Shown piece by piece: positions 1 to 12,530 of a DNA stretch of 64,000 bases. The notes below the pieces were generated by a model, which was not told the origin of the DNA, did no database searches, and was given only the letters and a program-made list of their open reading frames with translations. The stretch spans positions 322,670,581 through 322,734,580 of the forward strand of contig NC_058518.1 in the NCBI RefSeq assembly GCF_904849725.1, written 5' to 3'. The translations under genes were made by a program, and so were the position numbers. Source of the stretch: Hordeum vulgare subsp. vulgare (lineage: Eukaryota; Streptophyta; Magnoliopsida; Poales; Poaceae). The stretch's first letter is position 1; every line of letters starts with the position of its first letter.

Positions 1-622
1 TCCCTCATGGGTTCCATTGACTCCTTTTTATTTTTATATTTTTTTCTAAAATACCAAAACCGGCAGAAATAATTTTTTTGGAATTTTTGGAGTCGGTTTA
101 CTGTCCGTACCATGTACCTAGCCCTTTTTCAGGTTTGTGGAGTGTTTCGGAAGACTTCCTATATGTGCTCCTCTAGTGTTACGACATGGATGATACTAGT
201 TTCTTCATTAATGGGTGTGCCTGAAATATAATGCTTGATTCTTTTCCCATTAATCACTCTTGGGTTTTTACCTTCGAAGTTATTAATTTTTATAGCACTA
301 GAGCGATAGACCTCCTCGACAACATATGGTCCTTCCCATTTCGAGAGGAGTTTCCCTGCAAAAAATCTAAATCAATAATTGTACAAAAGCACTAGGTCTC
401 CTATATTGAATTCTCCTTTCTGAATGCTCTTGTCATTACATCTTTTAACCTTTTTTAAACTAATTTATCATTTTCATAAGCTTGCTTCCTCCATTCATCT
501 AGTGAGCTAATATCAAATAACCTCTTCTCACCAGCAAGTTTAAGATCATAATTAAGTTCTTTGATTGCCCAATAAGCTTTATATTCTAACTCAAGAGGTA
601 AATGACAAGCTTTTCCACAACT
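1..622 (-). pseudogene. Athila-type Ty3/gypsy integrase C-terminal remnant
   Basis: Read on the minus strand, this stretch encodes a broken C-terminal part of a gypsy integrase. Recognisable pieces in order are LPLELEYKAYW (about 565-605), LAGEKRLFDISSLDEW (about 495-545), a KWEGPYVVEEVYRSSAIKI-like block (about 290-345) and KRIKHYISGTPIN (about 215-250). The same blocks occur in the same order in the integrase of element F at 26513-27616, so the assignment rests on a homologue inside the window. Stops and frameshifts separate the pieces, for example near 450-470. No catalytic D,D,E residues are present, because the fragment starts downstream of them at about 622, where the similarity ends abruptly. 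It is a dead fragment of an Athila-lineage element whose remainder lies to the left of the window or was lost. Confidence 0.8.
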
Positions 623-1622
623 TGCTTGGATGCTTCGCCAACCGCTATAGGACTAAAGAGGTCAAGTTCGATCACATTATGTGGCTCTGCGCACGTCCAC
701 AAACATTCAAAACGCCATTTCATGATTAGGTCCCAAGTTCCAAATGACACATAAATAAGCCCAAGGGTTACCTTTGGAAGAGGCAACGTTGGTATCCTCC
801 TGCCCTTTGTGAGAGGTCTTCGGCTCCAGAGAAGCGGTCGATGTATCAGGCCTTCAACAAAGACAACAAGAAAATCAACCATCACTCGGAATACCTTGAC
901 AAACAAAAAAGAGTCACTCAGAAGAACTACTAATGCCGAAGCCACTGGCATGCCTACCTTGATGCATGGCAGAACGGCTTTCCGGGTTTTCGAGGTCGTG
1001 GTCTTTGGATGTTTGGTAACCTTCTCCGGTGATTCCTCTAGTTCACTCCGGCCTCATTTGGAACTACGGGTCGATATAGCCGACACAGTCGGCTTCGCCA
1101 CCTTCAGAGTCCTAGCGCCCCCGATATGGACCCAAGGGTTGTGGCGCGCTTTCGAGCGAGTCTCGGGTGGGACTTCATCAGACAGAGAAGACTCTGCCTC
1201 ATCCCAGTGTTCCTTGTCACTCTCCTCCGACTCCTAGTCATCTTCTTCATCCCCTTCACCCTCCAAGTCCTCCTGGTGCTCGGTGTCACTCACCACATTG
1301 ATGAGTGTGGGGTCAATCGCCAAGATGGAACTAACCAGCTCTGTAAAAGCCTGCCAAGTGGTAGAGTCAGAATTACAAACAAAAACGATAAGCAACAAAG
1401 AAGTTCACTCGGTTCAAGCACGTGAAGCTTTACCTCATTCGGCGGCTGCTTTGCTGAGAACGGAGGCACCAACTGGGTGCCCCTCAGATTATATCGCACA
1501 GGTGTTATGTCCTTGAGCTTTTCCTCCAACTTCTCTACCCCGATGTCCTTCGGATGAACACGGGTTGGGTCATCCGAACCGCTATACATCCACATGGGAT
1601 GAGCCATGCCCTGTAGGGGATG
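623..1622 (-). pseudogene. Fragment of a grass transposon-associated ORF (no enzyme)
   Basis: On the minus strand this region reads as a broken protein. It has a block AHPMWMYSGSDDPTRVHPKD (about 1550-1610), a short leucine/lysine stretch after it, a strongly acidic stretch rich in E, D and S (about 1165-1265), then a basic Ser/Thr/Lys stretch. The HPMW...GSDDPTR style of block is common in long non-enzymatic ORFs annotated in grass genomes as putative gypsy-type transposon proteins; that family link is from memory and not tested. Element B's LTR starts immediately at 1623, so the fragment is truncated by that insertion. On the other side it abuts the integrase remnant near 622. No function can be assigned and it cannot be translated intact. 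Confidence 0.4.
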
Positions 1623-1745
1623 TGTCGGTGTTCTGGGAATGGGACCCAGACCTGCCTGCCTACGGCCCATGGTTGGCCCATTTCATCTTAAAACCAACAG
1701 GCCCGACACCACCCAAGACAAGGCCCTCGCGAGGATGAACAACAT
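1623..1745 (+). repeat. B 5' LTR, segment 1
   Basis: First 123 bases of B's 5' LTR. It matches the start of B's 3' LTR at 43611 (both TGTCGG(T/C)GTTCTGGGAATGGG followed by an ACCCA-ACCTGCCTGCC stretch). It ends at GATGAACAACAT. The 3' LTR continues from the same words directly into CAAGACCC, showing that the following 1746-2621 is an insertion. Confidence 0.8.
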
Positions 1746-2621
1746 TGTCGGTGTTCTGGGAATGGGTATACCCATACCTGTCTGCCTGCATCCCAGGGCA
1801 GGCCCACTTCATCAACACAAGACCGGCAAGGAACAGCACCACCCTGAACAAGGACCTCGCGAGGGGCCAAGCCTTGTGAGGAAGAGCGATATCAAGACCC
1901 GCAGGGGTCCTCCTCAGGACCCCTTCGAAGCGGTGGATATTTCAAGGCAGGATCGGGCCTCAGGAATCAAGGATGACGCCATGGAAGGGCAGGCGATGAG
2001 AAGATGGCAGGACATTATAGTTCCCCCTTTAGTGCAAAGAAGGTGGGAGTGAATCAGGACTCCAGAGGCATCTCCTAAAGGTTTCCCTTCCGGTGCAACA
2101 AGACCATGGTCGCCTGCCGGCAGGACGGACGTCATCCCTGTGCTCACCTCTGCGGCGCTGGCAGCGGCTTTGCAAGCGAAGACCACTTTTGACAGGGGAA
2201 GCATGTTCCCTTGTCTCCCACCGAAACTGACCGTTGTGGGATCCCTTCTCGCCTACGATAAGGGAATAGGGCCCTAGCCTCCACTATAAATAGAGAGGGT
2301 AGAACACTTAGCAGAGGATCGGATCATCGAAACCCTAGAACAACACACCTAGCCACTTGGCCTTCGGAGGCCCGAGAGCATTGTACTAGTTCATACATCA
2401 ACCTCCATGTGAGGCAATCCACCAAAAACAGGAGTAGGGTTTTACACTTCGCAGTGGCCCGAACCTGGGTAAACTACTATGTTATGTGTTCCCCTCACCT
2501 TCGAGTGAGTTCTTCGATGTTTCCATAGAGTAGTGGGCCAGGTTAGGTCGAGCCGAGAGAGATCACCGTACACGCCTGTGAGTTCTAATCCTTAGGGTTT
2601 TGTGGAGCCCGAAATCTGACA
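1746..2621 (+). mobile_element. Solo LTR of the B family inserted into B's own 5' LTR
   Basis: An 876-bp complete LTR running from TGTCGGTGTTCTGGG to CCCGAAATCTGACA with no internal sequence. It lies between 1745 and 2622, exactly where B's uninterrupted 3' LTR reads GATGAACAACATCAAGACC. The flanks AACAT (1741-1745) and TGCAT (2622-2626) look like a decayed 5-bp target duplication (3 of 5 match). A solo LTR is the usual product of recombination between the two LTRs of one element. It carries a TATA box and the same terminal bases as the surrounding LTR. Confidence 0.8.
2285..2292 (+). promoter_or_regulatory. TATA box of the solo LTR
   Basis: TATAAATA in the context CACTATAAATAGAG, about 335 bases before the LTR end. 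The same CTATAAATAGAG context recurs in B's own 5' LTR at 3023-3030, which supports it as the family's promoter core. Confidence 0.6.
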
Positions 2622-3256
2622 TGCATCAAGACCCGTAGGGGGCCTCTTCAGGACCCCTCCGGAGCGGGGGATATTCGAAGGCGAGGCCGAGCCTCAGAAG
2701 TCAAGGATGACACAGAAGAAGGACAGGCGAGCAGCGAACAGCGGGGCCTTGCAATTTCCCCTTTAGTGCAAAGGGAGTGAGGACATACCAAGGGTTCCCA
2801 AGGCATCTCCAAAAGGTTTCCATTCTGGTGCAACAAGATCATGGCGGCCCGCCGGCAGGACACACGTCATCCCTGAACCCAACCCTGCAACGCTGGCAGC
2901 TGCATTGCACGTGAAGACTACTTTTGGATAGGGGAAGCATGTTCCCTTGTCCCCCTTCAAAATTGGTCGTTGTGGGATCCCTTCCCGCCGAAACGATAAG
3001 GGAAGAGAACCGGGGTCCCCACTATAAATAGAGGATAGGTTGCTTCGTAGAGCGGGCTGGATTCATCCTCATTCACCCATCTTCACACCACTAAGGCCAC
3101 CTAGCCTCAGGAAGCCGAAGAGCACTATACTAGTTCATCCACCAACCTCCACAAGAGGCAATCCACCAAAGCAGGAATATGGTTTTACGCTTCGCATCGG
3201 CCCGAACCTGGGTAAACTACTGTGTTCTGTGTTTCCCTTGCCATCGAGTGAGTTCT
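2622..3256 (+). repeat. B 5' LTR, segment 2 (with TATA box at 3023-3030)
   Basis: Continuation of B's 5' LTR after the solo LTR. It parallels 1891-2515 of the solo LTR block by block: ATCAAGACCCG, GGACCCCTCCGGAGCGG, GTGCAACAAGA, CACTATAAATAGAGG. It ends at GTGAGTTCT (TSD GTTCT, 3252-3256), where element D is inserted. The LTR resumes at 20998. Confidence 0.8.
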
Positions 3257-5453
3257 TGTGGGGACCCTGACTTACAACTCGAGATCGCCGAATGTACGTG
3301 CTCAGTGATCCCAGAGATCAATGCTCATGGAACACACAAATACTGAATAATAAATCTTACATCCAAGTACCGAATTATTACATCACGCGATCGAATGGTC
3401 AAGTTCACAAGGTAGGGCCTATAAAGCCAAACTACACTGGTACAACTAGTAGTGGAAATCATAGGGCTAAGCGGGTGCCCATGCCATCAGCCTATGCCAA
3501 CAGGCATTCTGACTGGGAAGCATCCTAGTTCTCAGGGGCGTCTCCGCAGACGTACTCATCTCCCAACTCCGGTCCTTCCATGTCTGGTCAATAATATAAC
3601 CAGTGGCAAGCAATGAGTACTTTTGAATGTACTCGCAAACAACCTATGGTATGAACAATGCAAGTGAAGGATAACAATAACATGCTTCTTTGGTGGATAA
3701 CTCTTGGTGGTAAATAGACATGATCACAGGTATGCATCATAAGTTAAGAACTACTTTTGAAGAATAGGTTACAGATACCAATATATCTATCGAGGGCTCA
3801 ACCATCTGGGTTCACCCTATATGCCAAGTCACCAAACTTGGTCATATGATTAGTTCCATAATAACACCATATAACACATACGCACACACACTTGGTTTAT
3901 GCGCGAACAACTGGACGTAGTTTAAGCAGCAACACCTAACTGTCCTTGACCATGGACACGGCTATTCGAATAGTTTTTCACTGTGCACAGGTAGTACGTT
4001 GGACCCACGAGATCCGGGAAACTTCCTGTCAACCACGACTCGCGGTATATAACATACCCGAGGTAAGTACCCAATCAATGCCTTTCCCCTGACGATACTA
4101 GACAAAGAGGTCCACTCGATTGGTACCCAGCCCACATGTTGTACCTCTTACGAGCACCGACTCTGGACAGTATCAACCATGTGGGGACCAACGGTGTGCC
4201 TGGAACACGTAAAAATGGCATAGTCGCCCTATCTGGCACGACCCCATCACGAGAGTGACCACACATCACTCCCGCCACTAGTAATGTGGCTCTTTGCTAA
4301 CACCGACCAGAGTAATCAACACAGCCCCGTCCCATAAGGGGTAACGTGGTCGTACATGTAAGGTTGGGACGGTCGACACATCATAAATCTATTCCCATTT
4401 CTGAAACCATACTCACACAAATACCCGGTGGACCACTTCACCAAAAGTGGCCACCTAACTCATCATCACCCTCGGGCATTAGTGGCAGCCGACGGGGTTT
4501 TCATAAATCTTTGATTTATACCAACAACATGCTCATGCTAATATTACTCTAACTTTACTTGTCAACATAATATTAGCATGACCCTCTTAGGTGGTAGGAT
4601 CAAGCTCAATGCATGTGCTCCGGAGGAGCCATCGGTAACATCACTTCAATGATTTACCGGCACTTATGATCATATGCAACGGAAATATCTGCTACACTAG
4701 CATGCAATATAATATATGCTCAGTCATACGGATTTTCTATCCTCGTCAGCTAGGTATCCGGGGTCTTCGAGGTCTTCCGCTCCGATTCTCTCGTCACACG
4801 GATTTTCTATCATCGTCAAAAGATAAAATAAGAAATAGCTCACTCCAAAACAGATCACGAAGTCATTTTAAAAATGTTGGTTATTTCCAATAAATCTAGG
4901 TTGTTATTTTAATGAAGGAATATTTTTTTAAATCAACTAAACAGAAGCAAAACTATTCCAATTTAATCATTTTTATTATTATAAAACAGAATAGTTGCTG
5001 CAAGAACTCAACCAATGATTTTATTAAATACTACATATTTTTAAAGGAATAACAGTGGAAAAATTATATTTTTACACTGCTTAAATCTTTTTATAAAAAT
5101 CTTTGAAAATCCAGTTTTTCAAATAAATAAAAAGGGCCACAACCCCCTGCCTGGCTCGGCCTCGGACTGGGCCGGCCCAAAGGCCAGCCAGCTAGCCTGC
5201 CCAGGCACGCGCACCGCCAGGTTTGAACCTGACGTGCGGGCACCTGCGTTCAGCGGCTGCGGGCAATGAGGGGGAGGGAGATGGGCCACCGACAGCTGGG
5301 GCACACCTGTCGGGGTCGTCTCCTACCTCTGGCCACAGAGGAGGAGGAGTATGCCGGCGTGGCTACCGACGTCCTCGGGCCCCAATGAAGACGGGAATGG
5401 GCCCGGCTCGTCATCGCCTACCTGCTGGTGGTCGGAACAACGACGGAGAGGCT
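3257..5453 (-). repeat. D 3' LTR, truncated
   Basis: Aligns base by base with 16880-19103 of the intact right LTR up to the shared words CGAC(G/A)GAGAGGCT. After that the right copy continues CAAGTTCACC while this copy switches to protease coding sequence. The missing part corresponds to about 19104-20997, that is, the U3 end of the LTR. No separate gene is supported inside it; the short reading frames seen here are LTR sequence. Confidence 0.85.
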
Positions 5454-5910
5454 TGGTTGCTTGTCATGGTAATAGCCCTGTTGGCGCAGTCCAAGATGCT
5501 CTGATGTTCGGCCAACCAATCCATGCCGAGAATTACTTCTATGCCTCGCGAATTAATTACAATGAGGTCTGCCGAGAAGCTTATCCCGTTGATAACAATC
5601 CCGACCTTCCTACATCCTAGGTTGGTCCTTAACACTCCTCCCGGGGTTTGTATTGCCATTTGCCCGCTAAGCAGAGTAGGCTTTAAACCACATTTTTCCG
5701 AAAATATTTGTGTAACAAAATAATGCGAAGCACCACAATCAAACAATAATATTGTTGGGGTGGAGTTGAGGGGGAACATACCCAGAATGCAGTCCGGGTC
5801 TTCCTGTGCCTCCTCTGCGGAGATATGATTGATCCGCCCCCTGCTGTGATACTGTTGATTGCGGGGAGCTTGGTTCCTGCTTGGTACTCCTTGGCCTTGG
5901 TTTAGCACAT
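5454..5910 (-). pseudogene. D aspartic protease, truncated
   Basis: Minus-strand frame with a retropepsin-like block: LLFDCGASHYFV (Asp codon 5738-5740) and the downstream EVILGMDWLAEHQ typical of gypsy proteases just before the RT. The active-site triplet reads D-C-G rather than the usual D-T/S-G. The frame NHISAEEAQEDPDCILGMF before it corresponds to [19 protein letters not shown] in element E, confirming the alignment. After AITMTSN the frame runs directly into LTR sequence at about 5453, so the rest of the protease and all of RT/RH/INT are gone. It cannot support polyprotein maturation. Confidence 0.85.
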
Positions 5911-6433
5911 TGGGGCGTGGTGCGTCGGGCTTCTTGTTGGGACACTGCGTGGAATAGTGCCCTGTGTGTCCACATCCAAAATAGGTAACTTGTGTTGGAA
6001 AATTGGTCTTGACTCCACTGTTGTTCGGTGGGTTGAATGTCGGCTTGTTGTTGACTTGCTGCTAAGGTTGGTAGTTGTGGCGAAATGTTGGAGACTTGTA
6101 CTGTTGTTGTTGATAGTTGGGTCTTGCTGGAGCTGACTGGCCTGGGCGTGGCTTTGGGTTACTAGGTCCTCCACTACCCATTAGCTTGCGCTTACGGGTG
6201 TCGTCCATAGCACGACGCTAATCCTCCAACATAAGGGCCTTATTAACCAGATCGCTGAAGGTCTGGCATTCACAAACAACTAGCTGATACTGGAGTGACT
6301 ACTGTAGTCCTTCCATAAAGCGTTCCACTTTGGCGGCCTCACTGTTGACATCTTCCGGTGCATATCTTGTCAGGAGGTTGAACATCTGCAAATACTCCTT
6401 GACGGATCCACTATCTTGCCTTAAGGCTCGGAA
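5911..6433 (-). pseudogene. D gag, C-terminal part with damaged zinc knuckle
   Basis: Continuation of the D gag frame on the far side of element C. Minus-strand reading gives SVKEYLQMFNLLTRYAPEDV, then FMEGLQ followed by an in-frame TAG (6299-6301), then KALMLED followed by a second TAG (6218-6220), then basic proline-rich sequence. The zinc knuckle reads YFGCGHTGHYSTQC at about 5940-5985. The spacing fits CX2CX4HX4C but the first Cys codon has become Tyr. The first bases (CGGAA, 6429-6433) are the left copy of element C's target duplication. Gag would form the particle shell and bind RNA; this copy cannot. Confidence 0.8.
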
Positions 6434-8274
6434 TGTTAGGGAACGTCGCAAGGGAAACAAAAAATTTCCTACGCGTACGAAGTCCTATCATGGTGATGTC
6501 CATCTACTAGAGGGGATTTCCGATCTATGTACCCTTGTAGATCGCACAGCAGGAAGCGTTAATAAACGCGGTTGATGTAGTGGAACATCCTCACGTCCCT
6601 CGATCCGCCCCGCGAACCGTCCCACGAACCGTCCCGCGATCCGTCCCACAATCCGCTCTGATCTAGTGTCGAACGGACGGCACCTCCGCGTTCAGCACAC
6701 GTACAGCTCGACGATGATCTCGGCCTTCTTGATCCAGCTAGAGAGATGGAGAGGTAGATGAGTTCTCTGGTAGCGTGACGGTGCTCCGGAGGTTGGTGGT
6801 GATCTTATTCCAGCAGGGCTCCGCCCGAGCTCCACAGAAACGCGATCTAGAGGAAAAACCGTGGAGGTATGTGGTCAGGCTGTCGTGGCAAAGTTGTCTC
6901 AAATCAGCCCTAATACCTCAGTATATATAGGAGGGAGGGGAGGGACCTTTCCTTGAGGCTCAAGGAGCCCCAAGGGGTCGGCCGAAGTGGGGGAGGAGGA
7001 TTCCTCCTCCAATCTTAGTCCAACTATGATTGGAAGTTGGAGTCCTTCTCTATTTTCCCACTTCCCCCTTTTTTCTCTTTGATTTTCTTTCTCTCCTGCG
7101 CAGGGGCCTTCTTGGGCTTGCCCACCAGCCCACTAAGGGCTGGTGCGGCACCCCTAAGGCCTATGGGCTTCCCCGGGGCGGGCTTCACCCCCCCCCCCCC
7201 CGGTGAACATCCGGAACCCATTCGTCACTCCCGGTACATTCCCGGTAATGCCGTAAACTTTCTGGTAATCAAATGAGGTCATCCTATATATCAATATTCG
7301 TCTCTGGACCATTCCGGAAACCCTCGTGACGTCTATGATCTCATACGGGACTCCAAACAACATTCGGTAACCAACCATATAACTCAAATACGCATAAAAC
7401 ATCATCGAACCTTAAGTGTGCACACCGTGCGGGTTCGAGAACTATGTAGACATGACCCGAGAAACTCCTCGGTCAATATCCAATAGCGGGACCTGGATGC
7501 CCATATTGGATCCTACATATTCTCCGAAGATCTTATCGGTTGAACCTCAGTGTCAAGGATTCATATAATCCCGTATGTCATTCCCTTTTTCCTTCGGTAT
7601 GTTACTTGCCCGAGATTCGATCGTCGGTATACTCATACCTATTTCAATCTCATTTACCGGCAAGTCTCTTTACTCGTTCCGTAATACAAGATCCCATGAC
7701 ATACACTAAGTCACATTGCTTGCAAGGTTTGTGTGTGATGTTGTATTACCGAGTGGGCCCCGAGATACCTCTCCGTCACACGAAATGACAAATCCCAGTC
7801 TTGATCCATACTAACTCAACGGACACCTTCGGAGATACCTGTAGAGCATTCTTATAGTCACCCAGTTACGTTGTGACGTTTGATACACACAAGGCATTCC
7901 TCTGGTGCCAGTGAGTTATATGATCTCATGGTCATAGGAATAAATACTTGACACTGAGAAAAACAGTAGCAACAAAATGACACGATCAACATGCTACGTT
8001 CATTAGTTTGGGTCTAGTCCATCACATGATTCTCCTAATGATGTGATCCCGTTATCAAGTGACAACACTTGCCTATGGTCAGGAAACCTTGACCATCTTT
8101 GATCAACGAGCTAGTCAACTAGAGGCTTACTAGGGACAGTGTTTTGTCTATGTATCCACACAAGTATTGTGTTTCCAATCAATACAATTATAGCATGGAT
8201 AATAAATGATTATCATGAACAAATAAATATAATAATAACTAATTTATTATTGCCTCTAGGGCATATTTCCAACA
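6434..8274 (-). repeat. C 3' LTR
   Basis: 1841-bp LTR with an inverted terminal TGTT...AACA. The TATA-like element TATATATA lies at 6922-6929 (palindromic, so it also reads on the minus strand). A run of 12 or so C residues occurs near 7190-7201. Short plus-strand frames here, including one over the C run, are not genes. Confidence 0.92.
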
Positions 8275-9740
8275 GTCTCCCACTTGCACTAGAGTCAATA
8301 ATCTAGTTCACATCACCATGTGATTTCAACGAATACAACACCCATATAGTTCTGGGGTCTGATCACGTCTTGCTCGTGAGAGAGGTTTTAGTCAACGGTT
8401 CTGAAACTTTCAAATCCGTGTGTTCTTTACAAATCTTTATGTCTTCTTATAGATGCGGCTACTACGTGCTATTTGGAAATACTCCAAATATCTACTCTAC
8501 TATAGGAATCCGTTTCACTACTCATAGTTATTCAGATTAGTGTCAAAGCTTGCATCGACGTAACCCTTTAAGACGAACTCTTTAACCACCTCCAAAATCG
8601 AGAAAAAAATCCTTAGTCCATTAGTCACTAAGGATAACTTTGACCGCTGTTCAATGATTCAATCCTGGATCACTCTGTGTACCTCTTAACAGACAAGTGA
8701 CAAGGCACATATCAGGTGCGGTACACAGCATGGCATACTTTAGAGTCTACGGCTAAGGCATAGGGGACGACCTTCGTCCTTTCTCTTTCTTCTGTCGTGG
8801 TCGGGCTTTTGAGTCTTACTCATATTCACACCTTACAATAAAACCAATAACTCCTTCTCTGCTGATCTATTTTGAACTCCTTCAAAAACTTGTCAAGGCA
8901 TGCATTTCATTTGAAAGTTCTATTAAACGTATTGATCTATCTCTATAGATCTTGATGCTCAATGTTCAAATATCTCTATCCAGGTCTTCCTTTGAAAAAC
9001 TCCTTTCAAACAACCTTTTATGCTTCATAGAAATTCTACATTACTTCTGATCAACAATATGTCAACCACATATACTTATGAGAAATTATATAGTGCTCCC
9101 ATTCACTTCTTTGGAAATACAAGTTTCTCATAAACCTTGTACAAACCCAAAAGCTTTGATCATCTCATCAAAGCGTATATTCCAACTCCGAGATGCTTGC
9201 ATCAGTCCATAAAAGGATCGTTGGATCTTGCATACTTGTTAGTATCCTTAGGATCGACAAAACCTTCTGATTGTATCACATACAATCTTTCCTCAAGGAA
9301 ACCGTCGAGGAAACAATGTTTTGACATCCTATGTGCAATATTTCATAAATAATGCAGCAACTACTAACATAATTCTAACAGACTTGTAGAATTGCTACGA
9401 GTGAGAAAGTCTCATCATAGTCAACTATTTGATCTTGTCGAAAACATCTTTGCGACAAGTCGAGATTTTCTTAATAGTGACTTATCACCATCATCGTCTG
9501 TCTTTCTTTTAAAGATCCATCTTTACTCAATAGTCCTACGGCCATCAAGAAGTTCTTCCAAAGTCTATACTTTGTTTTCATACATGGATCCTCTCTCGGA
9601 TTTCATGGCCTCCAGCCCTTCGTCGGAATCTGGGCCCACCATTGCTTATCCATACCTCGTAGGTTCATTGCTGTCCAACAACATGATCTCCGAGACAGGG
9701 TTACTATACCACTCTCTAGTAGTACGCGATATTGTCGACC
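8275..9740 (-). pseudogene. C reverse transcriptase and RNase H, decayed
   Basis: The 3' part of the copia pol on the minus strand. The RT catalytic box is at 9061-9072, where the expected YVDD reads YVVD through a single base change, in the context VYVVDILLI. The RNase H block KGYVDASFDTN lies at about 8537-8575. Many stops and frameshifts interrupt the sequence, and no frame longer than about 120 codons survives on either strand. The loss of the first catalytic Asp means the enzyme would be dead even without the stops. The minus-strand end at 8275-8287 is the polypurine tract next to the 3' LTR. Confidence 0.75.
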
Positions 9741-11170
9741 TACGAGGTCTCTAGTAACTTGATCTGATGCTCAATGATCACTATCATCAGCTTCCACTTC
9801 AATTGGTGTAGGCGCCACAGGAACAACTTCCTGCGCCCTGCTACACACTGGTCGAAGTGATGGTTCAATAACCTCATCAAGTTCCACCACTCTCCCACTA
9901 AATTCTTTCGAGAGAAACCTTTCCTCGAGTAAGGATCTGTTTCTAGAAACAAACACATTGCTTTCGGATCTGAGATAGGAGATGTATCCAACTATTTTGG
10001 ATATCCTATGAAGATGCATTTATCCGCTTTGGGTTCGAGCTTATCAGACTGAAACCTTTTCACATAAGCATCGCAGCCCCAAACTTTCAAGAAACGACAA
10101 CTTAGGTTTCTCCAAACCATAGTCTATACTGTGTCATCTCAACGGAAATACGCGGTGCCCTATTCAAAGTGAATGCGGTTGTCTCTAATGCATAACCTAT
10201 AAACAATAGTGTTAATTCGATAAGGGACATCATATTTTGCACCATATCAAATAGGTCGCGGCTATGACGTTCGGACACACCATCACACTATGGTGCTCTT
10301 GGTGGCATGAATTGCGAAACAACTTCCACATTGTCTTTACTGTGTACCAAAACTCACAACTCAGATATTCATCTCTATGATCATATCGTAGACAGTTTAT
10401 CCTCTTGTTACGAGGAACTTCACTCTGAAACAGAACTGAACTTTTTCAATATTTCAGACTTGTGATTCATTAAGTAAATACTCCTGTATCTACTCAAATC
10501 GTCATTGAAGTAAGAACATAATGATATCCACTGCGTGCCTCAGCACCCATTGGACTGCATACATCAAAATGTATTACTTCCAATAAGTTACTATCTTGTT
10601 TCATCTCAATGAAAACAAGGCCTTGCTCATGTGGTATGATTTGCATGTCACAAGTGATTCAAAATCAAGTGAGTATAAAGATCCATCAGCATGGAGCCTC
10701 TTCAAGCAAAATATAGCAACATGACTCAAGCGGCAGTGCCACAAGTAAGTGGTACTATCATCATTACCTTGTATCTTTTGGCACCAATATCATGAACATG
10801 TGTAACACTACGATCGAGATTCAATAAACCATTGAAGGTGATTATTCAAGCAAATAGAGTAACCATTATTCTCTTTAAATGAATAATCATATTGCAATAA
10901 ACACGATCCAATCATGTTCATGCTTAACGCAAGAACCAAATAACAATTATTTAGGTTTAACACCAATCCCGATGGTAGAGGGAGCGTGCGACGTTTGATC
11001 ATATCAACCTTGGAAACACTTCCAACACGTATCGTCACCTCGCCTTTTAGCTAGTCTCCGTTTATTCCGTAGCCATTATTTCGTGTTACTAATCACTTAG
11101 CAACCGAACCGGTATCCAATACCCTCGCGCTACTAGGAGTACTAGTAAAGTACACATCAACATCATGTAT
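9741..11170 (-). pseudogene. C protease, pre-integrase domain and integrase, decayed
   Basis: Copia order is visible on the minus strand. The protease active-site region RVLDTGSVA is at about 11105-11135. The pre-integrase segment contains LWHCRLSH and RLHADG at about 10680-10760 with a CHMS-like motif after it. The integrase C-terminal block GCDAYVKRFQSDKLEPKA (about 10020-10075) is followed by a frame including ISYLRSESNVFVSRNRSLLE (about 9920-9995) and FSGRVVELDEVIEP. This PR-INT-RT-RH order distinguishes copia from gypsy elements. Stops break the frame repeatedly, so it is a pseudogene. Confidence 0.75.
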
Positions 11171-12530
11171 ATCAAATATACATCTTTTGACTTTGCCAGC
11201 CTTCTTATCTACCAAGCATCTAGGATAGCTCCGCCTCAGTGACCGTTCCCGTCATAACAGAAGCACTTAGTCTCGGGTTTGGGTTTAATCTTGGGTCTCT
11301 TCATTAGTGCAGCAACTGTTTTGTCGTTTCACGAAGTATCCCTTCTAGCCCTTGCCTTTCTTGAAACTTAGTGGTTTTACTAACCATCAACTATTGATGC
11401 TCCTTCTTGATTTCTACTTTCGCAGTGTCAAAACATCACGAATCGCTCAAGGATCATTGTATCTATCCTTGATATGTTATAGTTCATCACGAAGCTCTCA
11501 CAGCTTGGTGTCAGTGACTTTGGAGAACCATCACTATCTCATCTGGAAGATTAACTCCCACTTGATTCAAGCGATTGTCATACTCACACAATTTGAGCAC
11601 ACGCTCAACAATTGAGCTTTTCTCCTTTACTTCGTGGACAAAGAATCTTGTCGGAGGTCTCATACCTCTTAACAAGGGCACAAGCATGAAATCACAATTT
11701 CATCTCTTTAGAACATCTCTTATGTTCTATGACGTTTCAAAACGTCTTCGGCGCCTTCCTTCTAAGCCATTAAGTATTTTGCACTGAACTATTGAGTAGT
11801 CATCATAAACATGTATGTCAGATGTTCACAACATCCACAGACGATGTTCGAGGTGCAGCACACCGAGTGGTGCATTAAGGTCATAAGCCTTCTGCGCAGC
11901 AACGAGGATAATCCTCAGTTTTACACACTCAGTCCCCAAATTTTGCTACTATCAACTTTCAACTAAATTTTCTCTAGGAACATATAAAAACAGTAGAGAT
12001 ATAGCGCAAGCTACATCGTAATTCGCAAAGACCATTATACTATGTTCATGATAATTAGTTCAATTAATCATATTACTTAAGAACACCCACTCAAAAAGTA
12101 CATCTCTCTAGTCATTTGAGTGGTACATGATCCAAATCCACTATCTCAAGTCCAATCATCACGTGAGTCGAGAATAGTTTCAGTGGTAAGCATCCCTATG
12201 CTAATCATATCAACTATATGATTCATGCTCGACCTTTCGGTCTCTTGTGTTCTGAGGCCATGTCTGCACATGCTAGGCTCGTCAAGTTTAACCCGAGTGT
12301 TCCGCGTGTGCAACTGCTTTGCACCCGTTGTATGTGAACAATGAGTCTATCGCACCTGATCATCACGTGGTGTCTCGAAACAACAAACTGTGGCAACGGT
12401 GCACAGTCGGGGAGAACACAATTTCGTCTTGAAATTTTAGTGATAGATCACCTCATAATGCTACCGTCGTTCTAAGCAAGATAAGGTGCATAAAGGATTA
12501 ACATCACATGCAATTCATAAGTGACATGAT
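11171..12530 (-). pseudogene. C gag region, decayed
   Basis: Between the leader and the protease on the minus strand. A degenerate zinc-knuckle relic reads CFCYDGNGH at about 11235-11265 followed by a stop. Upstream, segments such as LNQVGVNLPDEIVMVL (about 11530-11580) resemble the body of a copia gag, but the frame is broken many times. No product can be made from it. Confidence 0.55.

Noticed and set aside
1606..2052. 148-codon plus ORF
   Set aside because: Runs through two LTR starts of the B family, so it is LTR sequence.
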